The notes below the pieces were generated by a model. The model searched no databases, was not told the origin of the DNA, and saw only the letters and a list, made by a program, of their open reading frames with translations. Shown piece by piece: positions 41,338 to 50,616 of a DNA stretch of 61,522 nucleotides. Position 1 is the stretch's first letter. Each line of letters starts with the position of its first letter. The translations under genes and the position numbers were made by a program. Source of the DNA: an uncultured Lachnospiraceae bacterium (GTDB lineage Bacteria; Bacillota; Clostridia; Lachnospirales; Lachnospiraceae); the NCBI GenBank assembly GCA_947305245.1, contig CAMZDG010000019.1, positions 1 to 61,522 on the forward strand. The letters run 5' to 3'.

Positions 41338-42425
41338 TTTCTATTTCGTCCTTTCGTCGTAAAACGTTGATAGGGATCAATGCCTGCTGCCTCAAAGGAA
41401 CAGCTCTCCTCATACACCGCATTGGCCGTCTTTAAGAGCTGTAGCATCAGGAGCGCTCCCGTCCCCTCGCCAAGCGCCATGTCGGCGTAGATGACGGGCG
41501 TGAGCGAAAGCTCCTGCTCAATCGCCTTGACCGCCATTTCCTTCCCGGAATGAGAGGCGATCAAAAACTCCTTCGTCACCGGAGCGATCCGGCAAGCCAC
41601 CAGCGCTGCAGCCAGGCTAATAAACCCGTCCAGCACGATGGGAACGCGATACTTTGCGCCGCCAAGGCAGATGCCTGCAAGACACGCTATGTCATAGCCT
41701 CCTAAGTTGGCCAGCGCGTCCATCGCTAGCTCGCGATCCGAGAGCGCCTTGCCCCCCGTCAGATAACCATACTTTTGAAGTGCTTCCTGAATGACCGCGC
41801 GTTTATGTGCAAACATCCTGTCATTTAGTCCCGCGCCCCTGCCCGTCACCGCCTCTGCCGGAAGCGAAAGAAGCGCTGCAGTGACTGCGCTCGAGGTCGT
41901 GGTATTGCCGATCCCCATCTCCCCGATCGCCAGGATCTCATATCCTTCTTCCTTGCTGTCCCGCACCAGCTCCATGCCAATCTTTATGGCCCGCTCTACT
42001 TCCTCCGACGTCATGGCCGGCTCCTTCAGGAAGTTTCTCGACCCCTTCCGGATCTTCTCGTCGCGAACGCCCTCTAAGGCCTTTTCCGTATTGATCCCAA
42101 GGTCCACGACGAGCAGGTCGGCTCCCGCCTCCTTTGCCATAATGCCGGCGCTCGACCTTCCGCCCGCGATGTTCACCGCACAGATGGCCGTGATCTCCTG
42201 TCCGGACTGACTCACGCCCTCCTCCACGATGCCATTGTCCGCGCAGCAAACAAGGAGTCTGCTCTTTTTCACGGCGGGAACGAGATTCCCCTGAATGGCA
42301 CCGATCCGAGACAGCACCATCTCAAACCGTCCCATGCCGTCCAAAGGCTTCGCGACGCCATCCCAGCCAGCCTTGATCTTAGCATATAATTCCTGGTCGA
42401 TCCCCTTCCAATCCCATTGTTCCAT
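41334..42425 (-). CDS. cobT: Nicotinate-nucleotide:dimethylbenzimidazole phosphoribosyltransferase
   Basis: 363 aa. CobT activates the lower ligand base. Motifs: LDGMGRFEMVLSRIGAIQG, CCADNGIVEEGVSQSGQE, AIGEMGIGNTTTSSAVTAALL, TGRGAGLNDRMFAHKRAVI and, at the catalytic Glu, ADMALGEGTGALLM. The start at 42425 (MEQWDWKG) has GGGAG at 5 nt; ATG 42452 is an in-frame alternative. The 89 nt between it and cobQ hold no gene. Confidence 0.95.
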   Translation of the reverse strand: MEQWDWKGIDQELYAKIKAGWDGVAKPLDGMGRFEMVLSRIGAIQGNLVPAVKKSRLLVCCADNGIVEEGVSQSGQEITAICAVNIAGGRSSAGIMAKEAGADLLVVDLGINTEKALEGVRDEKIRKGSRNFLKEPAMTSEEVERAIKIGMELVRDSKEEGYEILAIGEMGIGNTTTSSAVTAALLSLPAEAVTGRGAGLNDRMFAHKRAVIQEALQKYGYLTGGKALSDRELAMDALANLGGYDIACLAGICLGGAKYRVPIVLDGFISLAAALVACRIAPVTKEFLIASHSGKEMAVKAIEQELSLTPVIYADMALGEGTGALLMLQLLKTANAVYEESCSFEAAGIDPYQRFTTKGRNRK

Positions 42426-42514
42426 ACTGACTCCCATCCCGTAAAACGCCAAAATCCACTTCTGTCAGACTTTCCTTGCACTATCCCTGGATTGCATCAT
42501 TTCATGCGCTTTCC

Positions 42515-44077
42515 TTAGATTGCGGCTTCCCGCAACATGGCATAGACGGCCTCCATGTCAAGATGCTTTCTCATCTCCTGTGCAAGGAGATCATATTGCC
42601 TCTCCTTATACGCCTGATAATCACTCTCCTCGGGTGCCTTTAAGGTGACGCCCTTTGCATCCGCGAGCGCCTTCGCCAGGCGATATGCCACGTCTCCCTG
42701 GTCGAAAATGCCATGTACGTAGCTTCCGCAGACATTTCCGCAGATCGCTCCGTCAGCCCGAAGCGAAATTGCCTGATCCTTGGATACGGTATCTGCCGTC
42801 TCCTGCCCCTGATCCTCGCCTGCGCTTTCCTTTATCGTATGGATCTTTGTCAAAGGCTCCTGACCCTCCGAAAGGATCGTCTCCCCCATGTGGATCTCAT
42901 ATCCGGAAAGGCTTTGCCCGGAAAGACAGGAAAAGAAACCAGTCGTCTTCTCAAAACATCCTTCCACCTGCACGGTAGTCTTTTCTCCAAGCAGCGTCGT
43001 CACGGCGTCCAAAAGGCCCATGCCCCTTATGCTTCCGCCCTCTTCCACGCCCTCCGGGTCCGAGATCTCCTTCCCGAGCATCTGATAGCCGCCGCAGATC
43101 CCCATGACGGGGCGCTCCTGCGCAAAGCGCCAGATGGATGCCTCCATGCCGCTCTCCCGAAGCCACTTTAAGTCACCGATCGTATTCTTGCTCCCGGGCA
43201 GGATCACCATGTCGGCGTCCGCCAGTTCCTTGGGCGAAGTGACATAACTCACCTTCACGCCGCCGATCCGCTCAAAGGCGGAAAAGTCCGTAAAATTCGA
43301 GATCCTCGGCAGTCTCACCACCGCAACGTTGACCGCCCCCCTGCCGTGATCCGTCAGTCGCTCGCTCAGACTGTCCTCATCATCCAGCTTTACCTGCATA
43401 TAAGGCAGAACGCCCGTCACGGGGATCCCGCCGCGCTCCTCCAGCATGGTGATGCCGGGATCGAGAATGGTCTTATCTCCGCGGAATTTATTGACGATCA
43501 GTCCCTTGATCCTCTCCTTTTCATCCTCCTCCAGGAGCATGATCGTGCCAAGGAGCTGTGCGAACACGCCGCCCCGGTCGATATCTCCCACCAGGAGCAC
43601 CGGAGCGTCCACCAGCTTCGCGATCCCCATATTCACAATGTCATTTTCCTTCAGATTAATCTCCGCGGGACTCCCCGCGCCCTCGATGACAATGATGTCC
43701 GCCAGCTCCTCCAGCTTTTGAAAAGCCTTCACGATGTCCGGGATCAGCTTCTTCTTATACCGGAAATACTCCCTGGCAGGCATATTCCCGATCACTTCCC
43801 CGTTGACGATGACCTGTGATCCCCGGTCCGTCGTCGGCTTTAGGAGAATGGGATTCATGCAGACCAGCGGGTCGATGCCTGCTGCCTCTGCCTGCATGAC
43901 CTGCGCCCTGCCCATCTCAAGCCCCTCCTTCGTGATAAAGGAGTTTAGGGCCATGTTCTGTGACTTGAAGGGAGCCACGCGATATCCGTCCTGCTTAAAG
44001 ATCCGGCAAAGTCCCGCCACGACAAGACTCTTCCCCGCATTGGACATCGTCCCCTGTATCATGATCACCTTTGCCAC
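42515..44077 (-). CDS. cobQ: Adenosylcobyric acid synthase (glutamine-hydrolysing)
   Basis: 520 aa, normal for CobQ/CbiP. The N-terminal ATPase domain has [32 protein letters not shown] and [13 protein letters not shown]. The C-terminal glutamine amidotransferase has the nucleophile Cys in [12 protein letters not shown] and the His in GSYVHGIFD. It amidates four carboxylates of adenosylcobyrinic acid diamide. The GTG at 44077 is chosen with AGGTGG 8 nt upstream. A low-complexity Glu/Gln/Asp stretch ([15 protein letters not shown]) interrupts the amidotransferase domain before the final His. Confidence 0.95.
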   Translation of the reverse strand: MAKVIMIQGTMSNAGKSLVVAGLCRIFKQDGYRVAPFKSQNMALNSFITKEGLEMGRAQVMQAEAAGIDPLVCMNPILLKPTTDRGSQVIVNGEVIGNMPAREYFRYKKKLIPDIVKAFQKLEELADIIVIEGAGSPAEINLKENDIVNMGIAKLVDAPVLLVGDIDRGGVFAQLLGTIMLLEEDEKERIKGLIVNKFRGDKTILDPGITMLEERGGIPVTGVLPYMQVKLDDEDSLSERLTDHGRGAVNVAVVRLPRISNFTDFSAFERIGGVKVSYVTSPKELADADMVILPGSKNTIGDLKWLRESGMEASIWRFAQERPVMGICGGYQMLGKEISDPEGVEEGGSIRGMGLLDAVTTLLGEKTTVQVEGCFEKTTGFFSCLSGQSLSGYEIHMGETILSEGQEPLTKIHTIKESAGEDQGQETADTVSKDQAISLRADGAICGNVCGSYVHGIFDQGDVAYRLAKALADAKGVTLKAPEESDYQAYKERQYDLLAQEMRKHLDMEAVYAMLREAAI

Positions 44078-44179
44078 TATATTTTCCACCTTTCCCTGCA
44101 GTCTAAGATCCGTTTTCTCTGTCAATGCCCCTGGTCTGCGCAATCTGTTACCTTTCGCGGCTGGCCATGCATTTCATTA

Positions 44180-45295
44180 TTATTGTAATTTGCCACATTG
44201 CCTTGCATAGTCCCTGAGGACCTTATTCGCCTCATTTAAGGGTCCAAAGGTCGTCAAAGGACAATGGACAGCCTCGCATTCATCAATTAATTCCTTGGCC
44301 TGATTTAGGGCTTCCTCGTCCATCGGTTCAAAGGCCCTCACGCTGATGACCTTCGAGGCACAGGCCTTCGCCGCGTCCCATTCCAGATCATTTTCGGCAA
44401 GGATCCCCGCCGCAAAGGGCACGTCCTCTCGAAGAAGTCTATAATAGGTCGGGATCCCGGATCCCGCGCCGCCGATCACGAATACCTTCGGCGAAAGCTT
44501 CTCCGTATGGGGATACAGCGCTCCCGTCAGCGGATGAAAGCTCTCCTTCGGCACCTGATACAATTCTTGGACGAAGCCGCCCGTAAAAATCTCCTCCGGT
44601 GTTCCCATCTTGGAGATCTTTTCTCCGTCCACGCAGGCGATCTCGTCTGACACCTTCATGGCGAGATCCAACTCATGCAGCGACATGATCACGGAGATCT
44701 TCTTATCTCTCGCAAGCCTGCGGATATTCCCCAGAATATCGAGCTTATATCTTAGGTCAAGGTAGGAAGTGGGCTCATCCAGCACTAAGATCTCCGGCTC
44801 CTGACAGATGGCCCTTGCCAGCATCACGCGTTGCCTTTGCCCGTCACTGATCTCGTAAAAGCCCTTGTCCGCCACCTCCGCAGCGCTGACCATTTCCATG
44901 GCCTCATCCACCTTCTGCCAATCCTCTTTCCCCAGGATCCCCAGGGCTCCCAGGTAAGGATACCGTCCCGTTCCGACCACCTCTCGGCAGGTCATCAGCT
45001 CCGCCGTCGGCCGCTCCGTCATCACCATGGCAAGCGTCCTTGCGATCTCGCTTCCGGACATCGTACTCATATCCCGCCAGTCGTCCCCCTCCTCGCCTGT
45101 CAGCAAAACCCTTCCGCCCATGGCATTTAGCTGTCTGGTAAGCGTTTTTAGGATCGTAGATTTGCCGGATCCGTTGGGTCCGATCAGCGTCAGCACACAT
45201 CCCGGACGCACCTCTAATTCCACGCCTGAGAGAACGACTTTCTTCCCATATCCGACGTTCAAGCCCTCTGTTTTTAATCCCTTTTTCTCCATCAT
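44180..45295 (-). CDS. Cobalamin/corrinoid ABC transporter ATPase with C-terminal extension
   Basis: 371 aa. The first 255 residues are a FecE/BtuD-type ATPase: Walker A GPNGSGKSTILK, signature ISDGQRQRVMLARAI, Walker B ILVLDEPTSYLD, and switch His in VIMSLHELDLA. After that comes an extra domain of about 110 residues (PKVFVIGGAGSGIPTYYRLL ... VHCPLTTFGPLNEANKVLRD) whose role is unknown to me. It completes the importer with the permease and binding protein upstream. ATG ATG at 45295/45292. Confidence 0.92.
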   Translation of the reverse strand: MMEKKGLKTEGLNVGYGKKVVLSGVELEVRPGCVLTLIGPNGSGKSTILKTLTRQLNAMGGRVLLTGEEGDDWRDMSTMSGSEIARTLAMVMTERPTAELMTCREVVGTGRYPYLGALGILGKEDWQKVDEAMEMVSAAEVADKGFYEISDGQRQRVMLARAICQEPEILVLDEPTSYLDLRYKLDILGNIRRLARDKKISVIMSLHELDLAMKVSDEIACVDGEKISKMGTPEEIFTGGFVQELYQVPKESFHPLTGALYPHTEKLSPKVFVIGGAGSGIPTYYRLLREDVPFAAGILAENDLEWDAAKACASKVISVRAFEPMDEEALNQAKELIDECEAVHCPLTTFGPLNEANKVLRDYARQCGKLQ

Positions 45296-45298
45296 GTC

Positions 45299-45715
45299 TT
45301 AAGACCTTCTTATCCTCTTGATTCTTACGTCCCACAGAAAATTGATCACGGAGCCCAGCAAATAAGCCAGCACGTCCGCCCAGGCGAAGGAGGTTCCCAT
45401 GATCACGCGAAGGAAATGGCTCTTTATCCCAAGCAGGTCCACCAGCGGAAACACTTGTGTGATCTCGACAATAATAGCAAATAAAAGAATAAAGGCGCTT
45501 AGGTAAACTGGTTTTCTAATGCAAAAAATGCGGATCAGAAAATAGAGAAGCACCACCACGAGAAAATCTCCTACGTAGGGCCTTACAAAGCGATCGTGCA
45601 CAAACACGCCTATGTAAATTTCCTCTGCCAGCAAAAGCAAAAATATCAGCGCATACCGGAATCTTATTCGCCTTTCAAATGCCTTTTCCTTTGGATCCGT
45701 CTCCTTTGTCGGCAT
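45299..45715 (-). CDS. DUF2809-type membrane protein inside the B12 transporter operon
   Basis: 138 aa with four membrane segments (YALIFLLLLAEEIYIGVF, FLVVVLLYFLIRIFC, YLSAFILLFAIIVEITQVF, FAWADVLAYLLGSVINFLW). The IYIGVFVHDRFVRPYVGDFLVVVLL and WADVLAYLLG patterns fit DUF2809. The ATG at 45715 has AAGGAGG at 6 nt; an ATG at 45739 would overlap the permease stop. It lies between permease and ATPase genes with short gaps on both sides, so it belongs to the operon. No function is established for the family. Confidence 0.82.
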   Translation of the reverse strand: MPTKETDPKEKAFERRIRFRYALIFLLLLAEEIYIGVFVHDRFVRPYVGDFLVVVLLYFLIRIFCIRKPVYLSAFILLFAIIVEITQVFPLVDLLGIKSHFLRVIMGTSFAWADVLAYLLGSVINFLWDVRIKRIRRS

Positions 45716-45739
45716 AAGCCTCCTCCTTACCGAAACCAT

Positions 45740-46765
45740 CTATCCTCTGTTTTCTTTTTTACGGATCATCATGATGATGACCACGGGTGCCAAAAATACG
45801 GCGGTTACCGAACTGATGCTCACCTCCGTCGGCGCAAAGATCGTCCTTGCGATCCCGTCGCAAAACAGCGTCACCGCGGCGCCGCAAAGAAAGCATCCCG
45901 GGATCAATATGATGGGCTTTGCCGTCTTCGTCATCAGCTTCACAAGGTGCGGTACTGCGATGCCAACGAAGGAGATCGGCCCCGCAAAGGCCGTGACGCA
46001 GGCTGACAAAAGGCTGGACAGCAGGATCAATAAAATGCGAAGAAGTCTTATGTTGACGCCCATGTTCCTGGCATAGGCCTCTCCCATCTGATAGGCGCCG
46101 ATGGGCTTGGAAAGGCAAAACGTCAAGACACAGGTAATGATCACCATCCACGCCATAAACTTTACGTTCGTCCACTGCATGCCGGAAAAGCTCCCCATGG
46201 ACCAGTTATGAAGGTTCACAATATTGGAATCATCCGCAAAGGTCACGATGAGATCCGTGATCGCGGAACAGATATACCCGATCATAATGCCGCAGACGAT
46301 GAGCAGTGACATCTTCTGCACCCGAAGGGACACCAGCAGCACAAATCCCATGGCCAGAAGGGAGCCGACGAAGGCCGCCGCCATCATGCCGTAGGATTGC
46401 ATGTGAACGCCCTTGCTCAGGAAAAAGATCATCGTCAGTGCCACCACAAGCTTTGCCCCGGAAGAGATTCCGAGGACGTAAGGCCCCGCGATGGGGTTCC
46501 CGAAAAAGGTCTGGAGGAGAAAACCTGAGGTCGCCAGCGCGCCCCCGAGAAAGATGGCTGCGAAAATCCTGGGAAGCCGAATGTTCCAAAGAATCTGATA
46601 GGCTGCGCCTTCGCGTACCTCACCCGTTAAGATCCCTCCGATCTCCTTCAGCGACAGGGCAATGCTGCCGCTCCCTACATTCCACGCCGCCAAAGCGAAA
46701 AGAAGGGCCATCATACTTATGAAAAACACGATTCGCCTTGTGATCACCGCGCTTATGCCTTTCAC
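45740..46765 (-). CDS. Cobalamin/corrinoid ABC transporter permease (BtuC/FecD family)
   Basis: 341 aa, about ten membrane segments. Family signatures: ALAAWNVGSGSIALSLKEI, WNIRLPRIFAAIFLGGALATSGFLLQTFF, NPIAGPYVLGISSGAKL, and AFAGPISFVGIAVPHLVK near the cytosolic coupling helix. Iron-siderophore and cobalamin permeases share this fold; control by the B12 riboswitch and the cob genes in the operon point to corrinoids. GTG start 46765, 7 nt after GGGAG. Confidence 0.93.
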   Translation of the reverse strand: MKGISAVITRRIVFFISMMALLFALAAWNVGSGSIALSLKEIGGILTGEVREGAAYQILWNIRLPRIFAAIFLGGALATSGFLLQTFFGNPIAGPYVLGISSGAKLVVALTMIFFLSKGVHMQSYGMMAAAFVGSLLAMGFVLLVSLRVQKMSLLIVCGIMIGYICSAITDLIVTFADDSNIVNLHNWSMGSFSGMQWTNVKFMAWMVIITCVLTFCLSKPIGAYQMGEAYARNMGVNIRLLRILLILLSSLLSACVTAFAGPISFVGIAVPHLVKLMTKTAKPIILIPGCFLCGAAVTLFCDGIARTIFAPTEVSISSVTAVFLAPVVIIMMIRKKENRG

Positions 46766-46779
46766 CTTTTCTCTCCCTT

Positions 46780-47994
46780 CTACCTTCCAACCTTGATCAG
46801 CTGATGAAACTTTGTCTCCTCAGGCATCCTCATGGCCCGATTCAGATCCTCCACAAAGTCTCCGATGGCCGTTGTCTCCTGAAAGAAATTCTTGGCCGTG
46901 CAATAGACCCTGTCATTCTTCACGGCCTTAAAGTCCGCAAACAAAGGACTGAGCGCCGTCAGGTCCGAAATGGATTTCAGTTCCCCTACGATCGTACTGT
47001 TATAAATGATCAGGTCCGCATCCTTCGCGGCCAGATAAAAATCTTCCATCTGCATGTTCATCGTGGACAAGGCGTTCTCTTCGTCCGTCTTAAGACCCGC
47101 CAGAACATACTCCCCGCCGGCGAGCGTGATCATCTTCGCCACGTAATCTCCAGGCTTCCTGACGTTGATCACGCCATTGGAATTCACGTAGAAGATCGCC
47201 ACCTTCAGGCCCGTCTTCTCCTGCTGCAACACGGATTCCAGATTGGAAACCTGCCTGGAAAAGAACTGCTCCGCCTCCTCCTCTTTGTCAAACAGGAGCC
47301 CGTAGAGCTTGATCCATTCCATCCTTCCAAAGGGGTGCGATTCATAGCTTGACGTCTCCACCAGCACGGGGATCCCCAGGGCTTCCAGCTTTTCCTTCGC
47401 CTCAGGATTATGATAGATCATCGTGTTCTCAATGGCAAGGTCACATCCTTCCTGCACGATCAGTTCATAATCTGGCTTGCTGTACTTCCCTGCATATAAA
47501 AGGCTTCCGTTTTCCAGCGCCGAGATCACCTCAGTGATGCAAAGGTCCTCCTTTTTCGTGCCCGAAAGCCGGAGCCTGTCTAAGGCCCCAATCTCCCGAA
47601 TGAGATCAAAGACCGAGGATGACGCAAGATACGCCTTCTGAAGGGGTTTTTGCAGTACGATCACGTCCTTTGGAACGCCGGACGGAACCGCCCCTCCCTC
47701 CGGAATAAGCAAAAAACGATCGTTTTCCACGATCGTAATCAAATAGTATTCCTGATATTTTTCCACAAAAAACTGAGTGGCATGGGTAAGCTCCATGCCC
47801 TTTTCCCAAGTCATCTGGTCAAATGCCACCGCGCCGTCATTCGCACGCTTCCCGGCATTCACCTGCGTCTCGCCTGAAGGGTCATTCTTCCCCAGGCCGT
47901 CGTCCGCGCCTGACTGCCCGCTCCCCTGCCCGCCACAGGCGGACAGGGTAAGAAGCAGGATCAGAAGCAGACAGAGTCTGCTTAATTTCTTCAT
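46780..47994 (-). CDS. Corrinoid/metal-chelate ABC transporter binding lipoprotein
   Basis: 404 aa. A lipoprotein signal with lipobox LSAC (Cys near residue 19) is followed by a Gly/Ser/Asp-rich linker and a class III binding protein fold (BtuF/FepB type): RLRLSGTKKEDLCI, YELIVQEGCDLAIENTMIYHNPEAKEKLEALGIPVLVETSSYESHPFGRMEWIKLYG-like order, then LAAKDADLIIYNSTIVG. It delivers substrate to the permease 14 nt downstream. Anchored on the outer face of the membrane. Confidence 0.92.
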   Translation of the reverse strand: MKKLSRLCLLLILLLTLSACGGQGSGQSGADDGLGKNDPSGETQVNAGKRANDGAVAFDQMTWEKGMELTHATQFFVEKYQEYYLITIVENDRFLLIPEGGAVPSGVPKDVIVLQKPLQKAYLASSSVFDLIREIGALDRLRLSGTKKEDLCITEVISALENGSLLYAGKYSKPDYELIVQEGCDLAIENTMIYHNPEAKEKLEALGIPVLVETSSYESHPFGRMEWIKLYGLLFDKEEEAEQFFSRQVSNLESVLQQEKTGLKVAIFYVNSNGVINVRKPGDYVAKMITLAGGEYVLAGLKTDEENALSTMNMQMEDFYLAAKDADLIIYNSTIVGELKSISDLTALSPLFADFKAVKNDRVYCTAKNFFQETTAIGDFVEDLNRAMRMPEETKFHQLIKVGR

Positions 47995-48014
47995 GTCGTA
48001 ATTCCTTTATCCAA

Positions 48015-50039
48015 TTACTGCTGCAACTCGAACAGCAGGGTATACTCGACCTCGTGAGGCTTGCTCATGGCAATGGTGTCGCCGATCACGGTAAGCTCCT
48101 CGCCGAAAGCTTCCACGGGAATGGTAAAGGTGGAATTCTCCCCTTCTGCCGCCTCATTTAAGAACTTTACGCCATCCACGATCATATAATCATAATTGGA
48201 GCTGTTCCATACGATCACTGCAACATACTTTCCGCCCTCAGCCTTAATCTTCGCGGTAGGCTCCAGGGTGGCCTTGCCGGATCCGCCGGAAAGGGTCACG
48301 TTTGCAACGTACTCACCGTCTGCCAGGGCAACCTGCCCAGTTACCACGGTCGCTTCCCCGCTTTCAGAGGCTTCCTTCGCTCTCACTTCCGAAACACTTA
48401 CCTTATGATCATACCACGTGCCCTTAGATCCCACAAGTGCCAGGTCAAATTCCTTGTCGAGATAAGGCACGGGAACGTCAAATCCATACACCTCTTCCGT
48501 TGTCCCGTCATCGTAGGTTACGGTGTCCGTCGTGGGCTGAAGAAGCACTGCCCCGTCCTTCTTGGCATCCTCGGCCAGGCCAAGGTACAGATTTACAATG
48601 CTCTTGCTGCTTAAGGATACGTGAAGCATCATCTGGCCGTTTTCCATCGTCAGGGTGCCGCATCCCTTCATCGCCTCATTTGCCTTAAACATGCCGCTGT
48701 CCGTGGTAAACTTTGCAACATAATCCACGCCTTCCTTCAGGTCAGCTTCACTTAAGAAAGCACCCTGCTGTCCTTCAGAACCAGTTGAAGTTCCGATTGA
48801 CGCAATGGCCTCTGCCGTATGACGCACGTAAAGTGCCTGGATGGCGGGAACGCCGCCAAGACCTGCGATCTGGGAGTCGATCTCATCGAACGCTCCGGAA
48901 TCTTCGAACATGCTCTTCCAGGAATCCTCGTCATCACCTGCCATGTCATTATAGGCATGGTCACCGGCCACCACCATGAGCGGACGAAGGATCACCTTTT
49001 TATAACCGGCCTCTGCCACCTTGCCAATCACTTCCTCGCAGGCGGTCTCCTCCGGCTCGCCCTCTACGGTACCAATGAACACGTTCTTATATCCGAGCGT
49101 ATCCATCTGGGTCTGCATCTGGCTGTAGGTGATCTTTGCGTTATGCGCCGTGCCGTGGCCCATCAAAACCAGGGCAACGCCGTCTGCCGCTGCCGCATCC
49201 ACGTCTGCATAGCCTGCCGTCTCCATGGCCTGTGCAACGACTGCCTTTGCGGTCTCCTGCTTGTCCTCATTGATCACGGTAACGTCCGTTCCAACGGGTC
49301 CCAAAAGAGGCTCTGCAACGGTAACGCTCTCGAACTTATTCTCATACTGCTTCAAAGCGTCAACCAGCTCATCATACTCTGCGCCGTGCATCAGATGGGT
49401 GGGCTGTACCACAAGCGTCTTTACGCCGTTTTTCACGGCGCGCTCAAGCGCCTGCTCCATGTTGTCGATCTTCTCGCCGTCACGCGCCTGTACGTGATTG
49501 ATGATGATCTGCGCCGTGAAGGCTCTTCTCACGGACCAGTCAGGATTTGCCTGCTGAAGTGCCATCTCAATGCCGTGGATGTCCTGCACGCGGCTTCCGT
49601 TAAAGGAGGTGCCAAAGCTTACCACAAGAAGCTCCTTCTCTCCAATGCCGTCCTGGTTCAGGGGATCATCCAAGGAAGCATCGCCGGTGTCGCGTCCGAA
49701 ATAATCGGGATCTGCGAATTCGCCTTCCACCAATTCCTTCTGCGCGTCCGTCAGCTTGTCCCATGCAGCCTTTGCAGCAATGCACTGCTCGTCCGTCTTA
49801 TCCGTTCTCTCCTGTACGTAAATGGCATCGATCAGCTCAGCCACCTCGTCTGCCAACTCTTGATCCGTTTTCTTCTCTTCCACCACCACTACTTTACTCT
49901 CCTCGCTGGAACTCTCCGTCGTCTGGCTCTCGGATACGGTAGTCGCATTGGGATCAGGTACCATGTTCGTGCACGCCGTAAGACTTCCCATTACCAGCGT
50001 GCAAGCTGCCAACAGTGCCAATAACTTTTTCTTCTTCAT
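48015..50039 (-). CDS. Surface lipoprotein with CbiK cobaltochelatase domain and two C-terminal NEAT-like domains
   Basis: 674 aa. Lipoprotein signal with Cys23 in LTAC, then a Ser/Thr/Glu linker. A CbiK-type chelatase domain covers about residues 130-420: ELLVVSFGTSFNGSR, the ligand-region His in VVQPTHLMHGAEYDE, VALVLMGHGTAHN and RPLMVVAGDHAYNDM. Two beta domains follow (about 440-560 and 575-665); VDYVAKFTTDSGMFKANEAM and YVANVTLSGGSGKATLEPTA, with YDYMIVDG, are like NEAT haem-binding domains. No other corrin-ring synthesis gene is present. First gene after the B12 riboswitch, so it may handle tetrapyrroles or cobalt outside the cell. Confidence 0.85.
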   Translation of the reverse strand: MKKKKLLALLAACTLVMGSLTACTNMVPDPNATTVSESQTTESSSEESKVVVVEEKKTDQELADEVAELIDAIYVQERTDKTDEQCIAAKAAWDKLTDAQKELVEGEFADPDYFGRDTGDASLDDPLNQDGIGEKELLVVSFGTSFNGSRVQDIHGIEMALQQANPDWSVRRAFTAQIIINHVQARDGEKIDNMEQALERAVKNGVKTLVVQPTHLMHGAEYDELVDALKQYENKFESVTVAEPLLGPVGTDVTVINEDKQETAKAVVAQAMETAGYADVDAAAADGVALVLMGHGTAHNAKITYSQMQTQMDTLGYKNVFIGTVEGEPEETACEEVIGKVAEAGYKKVILRPLMVVAGDHAYNDMAGDDEDSWKSMFEDSGAFDEIDSQIAGLGGVPAIQALYVRHTAEAIASIGTSTGSEGQQGAFLSEADLKEGVDYVAKFTTDSGMFKANEAMKGCGTLTMENGQMMLHVSLSSKSIVNLYLGLAEDAKKDGAVLLQPTTDTVTYDDGTTEEVYGFDVPVPYLDKEFDLALVGSKGTWYDHKVSVSEVRAKEASESGEATVVTGQVALADGEYVANVTLSGGSGKATLEPTAKIKAEGGKYVAVIVWNSSNYDYMIVDGVKFLNEAAEGENSTFTIPVEAFGEELTVIGDTIAMSKPHEVEYTLLFELQQ

Positions 50040-50063
50040 CTTCTTGTCTCTCCTCTTTTCTAG

Positions 50064-50103
50064 TAAATAATAAAAACTCTGCCCAAAGGATCTTGGCAGA
50101 GTT
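50064..50103 (-). terminator. Riboswitch-controlled terminator
   Basis: On the minus strand AACTCTGCC-aagatcctttg-GGCAGAGTT is followed by TTTATTATT. It lies between the cobalamin aptamer and the first gene, the usual place of an attenuator. Confidence 0.88.
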
Positions 50104-50165
50104 CGTACACAAAAACTAGACCTTCCTGAGTCCTTGACTCAAGATGGCTTCTTTTCGATACGACC

Positions 50166-50391
50166 AATGCCTCGTGGTCTGGAATCGCTTCCCGTACCAT
50201 CATAACTGGCAGGTTTCCTGGCTGAAAGATCATCGCGAAGACGCCGCCTTCCCAATCCTTGCGGATCAGTGACTGGCCTTTTGTTGTAAGGCCCTGGTGC
50301 CCTCACTCCCTTATCACAGTGACGAGATCGTGCGGGAATCTCACCCGCTTCCCTTTTAACCCTTGGAGAAAAAATCTTCCCCGCCGGCACC
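50166..50391 (-). promoter_or_regulatory. Cobalamin riboswitch aptamer
   Basis: The minus strand has the class signature in order: GGTGCC, AAAAGGGAAGCGGGTGAGA, CCCGCACG, CGTCACTGTGATAAGGGAG, GGCCAGTCACTG, GGAAGGCGGCG and the B12 box AGCCAGGAAACCTGCC (50208-50223). GGCATT at 50166-50171 can close P1 with GGTGCC at 50386-50391. It controls the 11-gene operon from 50039 to 37590 through the terminator at 50064-50103. Confidence 0.96.
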
Positions 50392-50419
50392 AATTACTTT
50401 TCTCTTTGAAACTTGCTAT

Positions 50420-50448
50420 ATCGTAGCATAAGAATCATAATTTTGCAA
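50420..50448 (-). promoter_or_regulatory. Promoter of the cobalamin operon
   Basis: TTGCAA (50443-50448) and TACGAT (50420-50425) on the minus strand with 17 nt between, about 30 nt upstream of the aptamer. Confidence 0.7.
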
Positions 50449-50505
50449 CAAAAACCGACACTTTCGGCCTGAAAAATGGATGCATTTTGGCGAAATGAAA
50501 AAAAG

Positions 50506-50534
50506 TTGCCAGCAGGGCGGAAAATCATTATAAT
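50506..50534 (+). promoter_or_regulatory. Promoter of the HD-GYP gene
   Basis: TTGCCA (50506-50511), 17 nt, then a perfect TATAAT (50529-50534) on the plus strand. Confidence 0.75.
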
Positions 50535-50616
50535 AGAATGAAAGAAGTATGCGCAAACAATGGGAAGAACCTGCGGATCTCGGATCCGCATTAAGATGAG
50601 TCAGGGGGTATGCCGC

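Noticed and set aside
48819..50024. Long plus-strand open frame opposite the CbiK-like gene (401 codons)
   Set aside because: Antisense shadow: no ribosome binding site and no family motifs, while the minus-strand frame has a lipobox and clear CbiK motifs.
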